DNA of 64,000 nt, from NCBI RefSeq assembly GCF_000526695.1, contig NZ_JAGO01000014.1:124001-188000 (forward strand). The letters are read 5' to 3'. The position numbers and the translations under genes are program-made. Below, in pieces: positions 28,381 to 35,546 of this stretch (positions are counted from its first letter, which is position 1; the number at the start of each line of letters is the position of its first letter). The notes under the pieces were generated by a model that was not told the origin of the DNA, ran no database searches, and saw only the letters and a program-made list of their open reading frames with translations. This stretch comes from Carnimonas nigrificans ATCC BAA-78. GTDB lineage: Bacteria; Pseudomonadota; Gammaproteobacteria; Pseudomonadales; Halomonadaceae.

Positions 28381-29199
28381 TTGGCCAAGATCATAGTAGT
28401 GACATCAGGAAAGGGTGGCGTTGGTAAAACCACCAGCGCAGCAGCAATCGCCACCGGACTTGCACAACGCGGCAAAAAAACCATCGTCATTGATTTCGAT
28501 GTGGGCTTGCGTAACCTTGATTTGATCATGGGGTGTGAGCGCCGCGTGGTGTATGACCTGATCAATGTGATTCAGGGGGAAGCGGGGCTTAATCAGGCGA
28601 TGATCCGCGACAAGCGCATTGATAATTTGTATGTGCTGCCCGCTTCGCAGACGCGCGACAAGGATGCGCTCACGCTGGAAGGCGTTGAACGGGTACTTGA
28701 TACGCTGAAGGAAAGCTTCGACTTTATCATCTGTGATTCCCCCGCCGGTATCGAACGCGGTGCCCAGCTGGCGATGTATTTTGCCGATGAAGCAGTGGTC
28801 GTGACCAACCCTGAAGTCTCTTCTGTTCGGGATTCCGACCGTATTCTGGGCCTGCTTAGCTCCAAGACGCGCCGTGCGGAACAAGGCGGGGAGCCTCTCA
28901 AGGAGCACCTGCTGATTACCCGCTATTCCCCGAACCGTGTGACCAGCGGCGATATGCTCAATCTTGAGGATATTCGCGAAATTCTGTCGATTCCGCTGCT
29001 GGGCCTGATTCCCGAGTCAGAAGCGGTATTGCGCGCCTCTAACCAGGGGGTGCCGGTAACTCACGATCACGACAGCGATGCTGGTCAGGCGTATGGCGAC
29101 ACGGTCGATCGCCTGCTGGGAGAAGACCGTGCGCTGCGCTTCCATGAAGAGCAGAAACGTGGATTCCTGAGCCGCATGTTCGGAGGGGGTCGTCGGTGA
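28381..29199 (+). CDS. minD: Septum site-determining ATPase MinD
   Basis: 272 residues. The start is TTG at 28381: the product then begins MAKIIVVTSGKGGVGKTT, matching MinD proteins exactly, and AGGAAA lies eight bases upstream. The deviant Walker A has Lys11 and Lys16. DFDVGLRNLDLIMGCERR and FIICDSPAGIERGAQLAM follow. The C-terminus (EEQKRGFLSRMFGG) is the amphipathic membrane-targeting helix. It recruits MinC and oscillates with MinE. An upstream in-frame ATG would add a non-homologous 19-residue leader. Confidence 0.95.
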   Translation: MAKIIVVTSGKGGVGKTTSAAAIATGLAQRGKKTIVIDFDVGLRNLDLIMGCERRVVYDLINVIQGEAGLNQAMIRDKRIDNLYVLPASQTRDKDALTLEGVERVLDTLKESFDFIICDSPAGIERGAQLAMYFADEAVVVTNPEVSSVRDSDRILGLLSSKTRRAEQGGEPLKEHLLITRYSPNRVTSGDMLNLEDIREILSIPLLGLIPESEAVLRASNQGVPVTHDHDSDAGQAYGDTVDRLLGEDRALRFHEEQKRGFLSRMFGGGRR

Positions 29200-29453
29200 G
29201 ACTGCTTGATTTCCTAAGGGGTGAGAACAAGAAGTCTGCGTCTGTCGCGAAAGAGCGATTGCAGATCATTGTCGCGCACCAGCGTGGTCAGCGCGGCCAG
29301 CCCGACTATATGCCGATGCTTGAACGTGAGCTGCTCGAAGTGATTCGTCGCTATGTCGAAGTAGACGATGACGCCATCAATATGAGCCTTGATCGCGACG
29401 CTGACTGCTCGGTACTTGAGCTGAACGTCACGCTTCCCAATCAGGAAGGCTAA
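29196..29453 (+). CDS. minE: Cell division topological specificity factor MinE
   Basis: 85 residues starting at a GTG that overlaps the minD stop (GTGA). RLLDFLRGENKKSASVAKERLQIIVAHQRG is the N-terminal MinD-binding and membrane region; the C-terminal part, ELLEVIRRYVEVDDDAINMSLD, is the dimerisation domain. It stimulates MinD ATPase and sets the pole-to-pole oscillation. A strong terminator follows. Confidence 0.94.
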   Translation: MRLLDFLRGENKKSASVAKERLQIIVAHQRGQRGQPDYMPMLERELLEVIRRYVEVDDDAINMSLDRDADCSVLELNVTLPNQEG

Positions 29454-29460
29454 TGCGCTG

Positions 29461-29492
29461 GCGATCAGTGCCGATTGCGCTGGTCGCTTTTT
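29461..29492 (+). terminator. Rho-independent terminator of the min operon
   Basis: GCGATCAGTGC pairs with GCGCTGGTCGC (11 pairs, two of them G-U) around a CGATT loop, directly followed by TTTTT. It begins 7 bases after the minE stop. Confidence 0.8.
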
Positions 29493-29521
29493 CCCGCTTC
29501 CCACGTGTTAGGTAGCAAGCT

Positions 29522-30985
29522 GTGTCAGAGCCTACTTTCCTGTTCCACGACTATGAAACCTTCGGGGCAGACCCGCGGCGGGATCGTCCCTCTCAGTTTG
29601 CCGCCATTCGCACTGATGCTGATTTCAATCCGATTGGTGAAGCGGAAGTTCTCTACTGCCGTCAGGCGGAAGATTATCTACCGCACCCCATGGCCTGCCT
29701 GATCACCGGTATTACGCCGCAGCAGGCCAATCGCCGCGGCTTGCCCGAGATGGAGTTTGCCGAGCGCATCAATGAGCTGATGAGCGTGGCGGGCACCTGC
29801 TCCGTAGGCTACAACTCGCTGCGCTTTGATGATGAAGTATCGCGGCATCTGTTTTATCGCAATCTGCTCGATCCCTACGCGCGTGAATGGCAAAACGGCA
29901 ATTCTCGCTGGGATCTGATTGATGCAGTGCGCACCTTCTATGCGCTGCGGCCTGAAGGCATTGAGTGGCCGATGCGGGAGGATGCCCAGGGGCGGCGTGC
30001 GCCAAGCTTCAAGCTCGATCAGCTCTCGGTAGCCAACGGTATCGAACACGCGGATGCCCACGATGCGCTGGCGGATGTTCGCGCCACCATCGAGATGGCA
30101 AAACTGCTGAAATCATGCAATGCCAGGCTGTTTGACCATCTGCTGGGGCTGCGTGACAAGCATCGCGTGAATGGCCTGCTGGATATCGAAACGCGCAAGC
30201 CAATGGTGCATATTTCGCGGCGTTATCCCGCTGCTCGCGGTTGTTGCGCGCTGATTGCTCCTCTGGCGCGTCATCCCAATAACCCGAATGGCGTGATTGT
30301 GGCGGATCTGTCGGTAGATCCTGAGCCGCTATTATCGCTGTCTGTTGAAGAAATTCGTCAGCGCGTGTTCGTTAGCCGTGAGGAGCTGGCGGAAGGTGTC
30401 GAGCGAATTCCGCTCAAGGTGGTGCAGGTCAATCGCAGCCCGGTGCTGCTGCCGATCAATACCCTGGATGCGGCGGCCGCCGAACGTCTGGATATTGACC
30501 GCGCTCAGGCGCAACAGCATTGGCAGGCGCTCTCGGGCGCCAGTGATCTGGCTGAAAAGGTTGCGGCGGTATTTTCAAGCGGCTATCAGGATTCACCCGA
30601 TGATCCTGATCTGATGCTCTATTCGGGCGCTTTCTTTAGCGCTGCCGATAAAGCTGCCATGGCGCAGGTGCATCAGCATCATGGCTGGGATCTGGTCGGC
30701 GTCGCGCCGCCATTTCGCGACCCGCGTCTTGAAGAGATGCTGTTTAGAATGCGTGCGCGCAGCTACCCTGAAACGCTGGAAGGTGAGGATCGCGAACGCT
30801 GGGATGCCTTGCGCTGGGAGCGTTTCAACTCTTCTCAACTGTCGGCGCTGACACTGCAAGGCTTTGCACGCGAAATAGAACGGCTTAACCAGACGCTGCC
30901 ATCTGAAGATGAACAGCAGCGCCGTTTGCTGGAAGAGCTGGCGATTCACGTTGAAGCGATCATGCCAGCGCAGGCGTTCGAATAG
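29522..30985 (+). CDS. sbcB: Exodeoxyribonuclease I
   Basis: 487 residues, close to E. coli ExoI (475). The DEDDh exonuclease starts with FHDYETFGADPRRDRPSQFA (Asp10, Glu12), continues with GITPQQANRRGLPEMEFAERI, SVGYNSLRFDDEVSRHLFYRNLLDPYAREW and the HDALADVRATI end motif. It degrades single-stranded DNA 3'-5' in repair and recombination. The start is GTG with AGG upstream. Its stop lies only 3 bases from the convergent lipoprotein stop, leaving no room for a terminator. Confidence 0.94.
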   Translation: MSEPTFLFHDYETFGADPRRDRPSQFAAIRTDADFNPIGEAEVLYCRQAEDYLPHPMACLITGITPQQANRRGLPEMEFAERINELMSVAGTCSVGYNSLRFDDEVSRHLFYRNLLDPYAREWQNGNSRWDLIDAVRTFYALRPEGIEWPMREDAQGRRAPSFKLDQLSVANGIEHADAHDALADVRATIEMAKLLKSCNARLFDHLLGLRDKHRVNGLLDIETRKPMVHISRRYPAARGCCALIAPLARHPNNPNGVIVADLSVDPEPLLSLSVEEIRQRVFVSREELAEGVERIPLKVVQVNRSPVLLPINTLDAAAAERLDIDRAQAQQHWQALSGASDLAEKVAAVFSSGYQDSPDDPDLMLYSGAFFSAADKAAMAQVHQHHGWDLVGVAPPFRDPRLEEMLFRMRARSYPETLEGEDRERWDALRWERFNSSQLSALTLQGFAREIERLNQTLPSEDEQQRRLLEELAIHVEAIMPAQAFE

Positions 30986-30988
30986 CGG

Positions 30989-31477
30989 TTACTGCCGCCG
31001 CAGTGCGTCGATGCGCGTGAGTCGCATGGTGACCGGTGTATCGAAGACAAGCAGAGTGCCCTCCAGATGCTGACCATCCTCGGTCAGTCTGAGAGGGCAT
31101 TCATTGCCTGATTCGCACAGCGTGCCGTTAGCGCCGCGCAGCATCGGGAAGGCGCGCCCGAACTGCCACCACTGGCGCTTCACGCCATCTTCTCCCCGTG
31201 CGGTAACCAACGTTGCCATCTGACGCCAGTTGGCATCGCTGGGCTGATCTGCGGTGGCGGGCACGCGAACCGTTTGATCGAGCTGATAGTTGCGCGTGCC
31301 CATGCCGCTGTTTTGCCAGCTGATATCCAGATAAACGTAAGCATGTCCCATCGAAGTTCCCGGCACTTCTACCGGCTCATCCAGCTTCCACTGACCGACA
31401 CGTTGATCGGCACTGATCGGATTACAGCCCGCTAATACCGCGCAGAGCGCGATCCAGGAAAAAGCGTGCCACTTCAT
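30989..31477 (-). CDS. Small lipoprotein of the copper operon
   Basis: 162 residues. The N-terminus is a lipoprotein signal with lipobox LAGC at residues 15-18 (Cys18). No known domain was recognised. The mature part has beta-rich stretches and two Cys spaced five apart (LCESGNECPL) that may form a disulfide. It follows the membrane gene with an ATGA overlap (31474-31477), so it is the third gene of the CopA unit. A much longer frame extends upstream over the membrane gene and is not coding. Function unknown; copper-related role inferred from position. Confidence 0.7.
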   Translation of the reverse strand: MKWHAFSWIALCAVLAGCNPISADQRVGQWKLDEPVEVPGTSMGHAYVYLDISWQNSGMGTRNYQLDQTVRVPATADQPSDANWRQMATLVTARGEDGVKRQWWQFGRAFPMLRGANGTLCESGNECPLRLTEDGQHLEGTLLVFDTPVTMRLTRIDALRRQ

Positions 31478-32085
31478 AGCATGGCTCCTGTCATCAGCAC
31501 CATCCCCAGTGCCATCGTCGCCTGAGTCACTTCTTCCAGTACGATCCGACGTTGCCGAAGCAGCCTGATGCCGCTTTTGAGCAGGTAGTAGAGGGTGCCG
31601 AGGGTAAATACAGCGATCCACGCCTGCCCGATCCATTGGTGATGGGCCGATAGAAAAGAAGCCGATGCCTGAGGCATGTGGTGATCCCCATGAGAGATCA
31701 TGTGATGGGAATGCTGCGCCATCTCCCCCATGTTGCTCATCGCCAGCAGCATCCACGCCATCGCCGCCATCATCAGCGCGTGATACCCCATCGACAGGCG
31801 TGTCAGATTGCGGTGCGGGTCGTCGCTTGCGCAGCAGCCACCGCTGATACCCAGCCAGACAAACCACAGCAGGGCCACGCTGAACACCACTATCTGTGGC
31901 AGGGCTGGCAGTTGATGCCCCCAGGGCCAGCTCATGGCTAACATCGCTAGCGCCATCAGCAGGTGCCACAGATGGCAGTAGCGCAAAATAGAGCGTTCCG
32001 GCCTGATAACGCGGTAGGCAGAATCGACGGCGGCGAACGCGAACAGCACCGTTATCAGCCAGCGCAGCCAATCTGATTCGATCAT
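31474..32085 (-). CDS. Met/His-rich polytopic membrane protein (DUF5134-like)
   Basis: 203 residues from ATG at 32085 (GAGG eight bases upstream). About five membrane helices. WHLLMALAMLAMSWPWG and YHALMMAAMAWMLLAMSNM are Met/Trp/His-rich helices; the loop after them (residues about 130-155) is MGEMAQHSHHMISHGDHHMP, a strong candidate copper-binding segment, and a CC pair (GISGGCCAS) sits in another loop. The pattern resembles DUF5134-type proteins found beside copper genes. It starts 11 bases after the CopA stop. Metal binding is inferred, not shown. Confidence 0.65.
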   Translation of the reverse strand: MIESDWLRWLITVLFAFAAVDSAYRVIRPERSILRYCHLWHLLMALAMLAMSWPWGHQLPALPQIVVFSVALLWFVWLGISGGCCASDDPHRNLTRLSMGYHALMMAAMAWMLLAMSNMGEMAQHSHHMISHGDHHMPQASASFLSAHHQWIGQAWIAVFTLGTLYYLLKSGIRLLRQRRIVLEEVTQATMALGMVLMTGAML

Positions 32086-32095
32086 GACAATATCC

Positions 32096-35000
32096 TCAAG
32101 AGATGGCGGGGGAGAGCGTGGCAGGGTGAATATCCCTGGCTCGACGCGCAGTATCACGACGAGCACCCAGGCGCTCCAGATGGATGAGGCCGGCTTCGCG
32201 GCGGTTCAGGGCGCTGGTTGATGCGTCCAGCAGCGTCTTGGTCGTTTCCAGGGAAATATCCGCCAGACGCGCCTCACGAATCAGTGCCAGACGCATTTCA
32301 TCGAGTGCCGTCGCCTCTTGCTGAGGGGCACCTTGCAACAAGCCAATCGCACTATAGTGATCCAGCATCGCGCTCGACACGCCTGCATTGGCAGCCAGGG
32401 TTTTCAATGATGTATGGCTGTCAGATAGCGCAGTGTCATTGAGGGGGCGGCCTTCCACTACCTGACTGGTGATCGCCATCGCTCGGCTGATGCGCTGCTC
32501 AATGGCATCGAGATCAAGGGCTGAGGCACTGTTTGCATGACGCATCCAGGGCAATGGCTGCGGCAAGGGGATATTCTCCTGAGCGGCCAGCGCCAGCCAG
32601 CACAGGCGGCTGATATCGGCACTGCTGGCGAAGTGCTGGGCAGTTTGGTCGAAGCCTTTCTGAGCTGCCACGGCGGTAAGGGTTGCTTCCGGCACCGCGA
32701 GCAGGCGCGCTGCATCGGCAAGGCGATAAGGGGCATCATCATGCAGCAGCTCGGTAACGGCGGGCGCACCGGCAAAGGGCGGTTTGAACGGGCGCAGACG
32801 CAGTGCATTCAGCACCACCAGCAGGCTGGAGAGCGCCATCACGCAGGCCGCCGCCTGTGGCGACAGCATCCATTCGAAAAAGCTGTAGTAAAGACCCGCC
32901 GCAAGCGGGATGCACAGAATGTTGTAACCAAGCGCCCAGCCCAGGTTCTGGCGGATATTGCGCATGGTGGCACGCGATAGCGCAATCGCATTGAGCAGTT
33001 GCCCAGGATCGCTTTGCATCAGAATGATATCCGCGGCATCAATGGCGACATCCGTTCCTCTGCCCACCGCAATACCGACATTGGCGCTTGCCAGTGCGGG
33101 GGCATCGTTAATGCCATCGCCTGCGTAGACTACCCGATGGCCCTGCGCTAACAGATGTTGAATCACGTCATGCTTTTGGGTGGGATCCAGCCCGCCCCTG
33201 GCATCGGCCACACCGAGTGAATGGCCGACAGCCGCTACCGTCGCGGGGTGGTCACCGCTTAAGATCATCGGCGTAATGCCTTGCTGCTCCAGCGCCACCA
33301 TAGTGCGTGCTGCGGTCGGCAGAATACGATCACCAATGATCGCGAGGGCAACCACCTTGCCTTCCACGGCGATAAATACCGTTGTCAGCCCTTGGGTAGC
33401 GGCAGCGGTAACATCTTTTTCGAAGGGGCGGATATCAATCTGCTCCGTCGCCATGGCGCTGTTGCCACCCACCACCACGCGCTGACCATTCACCTGCCCG
33501 GTGATCCCCTTGCCGGGCGTTGAAATAACGTCTGTGGCGCTAAAACCGTCGATATTACGGGCGTGGGCCGCATTGATGAGCGCCCTGCCGAGAGGGTGTT
33601 CCGAGTGGCGCTCCAGCGCGGCGGCAGCTCCGAGCGCTGCTGCTTCGCTACCGTGATACGCAATCAGTTGATGCAGCTCCGGCTTGCCGCGTGTGAGCGT
33701 GCCGGTCTTGTCGAAAATTGCGTAGTTGATGGTTTCAAGCTGCTGAAGCGCAGTAGAGCGCTGGAAAAGAATGCCGATGCGGCTGCCTTCGCCGCTGGCG
33801 ACCATCACTGATGTGGGCGTGGCAAGCCCCATGGCACACGGACAGGCGATAACCAGTACGGAAATGGCACTCACGATGCCCATCATCCAGGCGACATTGG
33901 GCGGCGCCAGCGTTAGCCAGGTAACGAGCGAGCCAATGGCAATCAGCAAAATGGCCGGTACAAAACGGCGCGTGATGCGGTCAGCGAGGGATTGAATGGG
34001 CAGCTTGCTGGCCTGGGCACGCTGCACAATCTGAATAATGCGCGATAGGGTGCTGTGCTCACCGACGCGCGTGGCGCGGCAAGTGAAGCTGCTGCCGCAG
34101 TTGATGCTGCCACTTTCGATGGATGCACCGCGCTCACGCAGCACCGGCAGGGATTCGCCGGTCAGCATGGATTGGTCGAGCAGGGCGTCGGCATCTTCCA
34201 CTATTCCATCTACGGGCAAGCGCTCACCGGGGCGAATACGGAGGCGATCATCCGTGTTGAGAGCACTAATGGCGACTTCTTCTTCTCCGGAAGGCGTTAT
34301 GCGCAGCACCGTGCTCGACTGCATGGCTAACAGCTTCTCAATGGCGCTGCTGGTACGCCCTTTGGCGATGGCCTCCAGATAGCGCCCAAACAGGATCAGC
34401 GTGATAATCATCGCCGATGATTCGAAGTAGAGCAGATGGCTATTGGGCGGCAATAGCTGAGGTACAAACAGGATCAGCGTCGAGTATCCCCATGCGGCGC
34501 TGCTGCCGAGCATCACCAGCGAGTCCATGTTGGGGCTGCCGCGCCATAGCGCCGGCAGGCCGTGGCGATAAAAACGCCAGCCGGGGCCAAACTGAATCAG
34601 CGTGGCAAGAACACACATGCCTATGGCGACCTGCCAATAGGCGTTGGGGGTAAACATCAGCCAGAAGTCGAGATCGTGAATCAGGTGGCGGCCCATCTCG
34701 ATCGCCATGATTGGCATTGCCAGCACTGCGGCAACCAGAGTAGCAACGCCAAGCCGCCGCCGCTCCCTGCGCGCATCGTCAATGGCATAGTGCGCGCTCT
34801 GGCGGCCCAGCGAGCGATAGCCAGCGTGTGCAATGGCCTCTTCCAGCCGCTGCTCATCAATGCCTTCGATGACCGAAAGGTGCACGGTGCCCATGGCCAC
34901 ATTAACGCTACAGCGGCGTACTTCTTCGACGGCTTCAAACTGCTGTTCGATGGTGGTGGCACAGGCGGCGCAGTACATGCCAGCGACCCGTAGGTCGATA

Positions 35001-35230
35001 TCTTCGATGGCAAGCGCTATCTGCTGCGTTTCAAGGCAGGCCAGAATATCGGCGCGACTCGCATTGGCGTTCAGAGTGAGCGTAAGCGAAGTGCGGTCAT
35101 TGGCAACGCTGACAGCCGTTACGCCATCGAGAGAGGTAAGTGCAGCGTGTATCGAGGCTATTCGCGAGGCATCGAGAGGTCTTGCCAGGGGAATCTCGAA
35201 GGAGGCGGAAACAGCGTCCTGATTGTGCAT
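32096..35230 (-). CDS. copA: Copper-translocating P-type ATPase with a C-terminal double MerR-like extension
   Basis: 1044 residues. Residues 10-75 form an HMA-like fold without CxxC; residues 79-145 are an HMA domain with GMYCAAC (C87, C90). The P1B core has TGES (357-360), the ion-channel CPC at 463-465, phosphorylation site DKTGT (D507), the HP motif at 545-546, GDGINDAP (704-711) and the TM8 MALSS (798-802). The usual protein ends near NALRLRPFKP (808-817). Here 230 residues follow: 833-889 and 938-1003 each read like a MerR helix-turn-helix with a helical tail. It would export Cu(I) from the cytosol. Extension function unknown. Confidence 0.92.
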   Translation of the reverse strand: MHNQDAVSASFEIPLARPLDASRIASIHAALTSLDGVTAVSVANDRTSLTLTLNANASRADILACLETQQIALAIEDIDLRVAGMYCAACATTIEQQFEAVEEVRRCSVNVAMGTVHLSVIEGIDEQRLEEAIAHAGYRSLGRQSAHYAIDDARRERRRLGVATLVAAVLAMPIMAIEMGRHLIHDLDFWLMFTPNAYWQVAIGMCVLATLIQFGPGWRFYRHGLPALWRGSPNMDSLVMLGSSAAWGYSTLILFVPQLLPPNSHLLYFESSAMIITLILFGRYLEAIAKGRTSSAIEKLLAMQSSTVLRITPSGEEEVAISALNTDDRLRIRPGERLPVDGIVEDADALLDQSMLTGESLPVLRERGASIESGSINCGSSFTCRATRVGEHSTLSRIIQIVQRAQASKLPIQSLADRITRRFVPAILLIAIGSLVTWLTLAPPNVAWMMGIVSAISVLVIACPCAMGLATPTSVMVASGEGSRIGILFQRSTALQQLETINYAIFDKTGTLTRGKPELHQLIAYHGSEAAALGAAAALERHSEHPLGRALINAAHARNIDGFSATDVISTPGKGITGQVNGQRVVVGGNSAMATEQIDIRPFEKDVTAAATQGLTTVFIAVEGKVVALAIIGDRILPTAARTMVALEQQGITPMILSGDHPATVAAVGHSLGVADARGGLDPTQKHDVIQHLLAQGHRVVYAGDGINDAPALASANVGIAVGRGTDVAIDAADIILMQSDPGQLLNAIALSRATMRNIRQNLGWALGYNILCIPLAAGLYYSFFEWMLSPQAAACVMALSSLLVVLNALRLRPFKPPFAGAPAVTELLHDDAPYRLADAARLLAVPEATLTAVAAQKGFDQTAQHFASSADISRLCWLALAAQENIPLPQPLPWMRHANSASALDLDAIEQRISRAMAITSQVVEGRPLNDTALSDSHTSLKTLAANAGVSSAMLDHYSAIGLLQGAPQQEATALDEMRLALIREARLADISLETTKTLLDASTSALNRREAGLIHLERLGARRDTARRARDIHPATLSPAIS

Positions 35231-35546
35231 GAGGCTACTCGGACTGCTTTAGAGAAAATGTGGAACAGTAATGCTCATATGGTACCGCGTTTTACGGGAG
35301 GTCGAAGAGTGAGAGTGGTGTGTAAAAGTGGCGTGTAAAAACAGACGTTTGCCACCAAAACAGCGCCGAGCGAGTGTAAGAACAGCGCGCGCAGGACGCA
35401 ACTCTCTTTCCCTATCAATGAAAAGTGAGAAGGGCAGCGGCCTGAAAGGGCTGAGCCGTCGCAGTGAATAACGTGGGTCGTAAGGTGTGGTGATTCAGCG
35501 CCCGCTCTAATAAGTGAGAAGGCGCTGAGAGAAGCAGTGTAGCGGC
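35231..35546. other. Region upstream of copA
   Basis: 316 bases, no gene. GTGTAAAA is repeated directly at 35320-35327 and 35333-35340 (13-base period), about 90-110 bases ahead of the copA start; a possible regulator site. No CueR-type dyad (CCTTCC-N6-GGAAGG) was found. A weak CAGCGCC/GGCGCTG hairpin near 35500-35530 may end the protease transcript. Confidence 0.4.
35320..35340. repeat. Direct repeat GTGTAAAA x2 upstream of copA
   Basis: Two exact 8-base copies 13 bases apart (35320 and 35333). Spacing of just over one helical turn suits a dimeric regulator, but may be chance. Confidence 0.3.

Noticed and set aside
30986-30988. Terminator between sbcB and the lipoprotein gene
   Set aside because: The two convergent stops are 3 bases apart, so no intrinsic terminator can lie between them; read-through into each other is likely.
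31478-32071. Long upstream extension of the lipoprotein frame
   Set aside because: It lies in another frame over the membrane-protein gene, and its composition (Arg, Ser, Asp, Gly rich) is that of a shadow frame; the lipoprotein signal starts at 31477.
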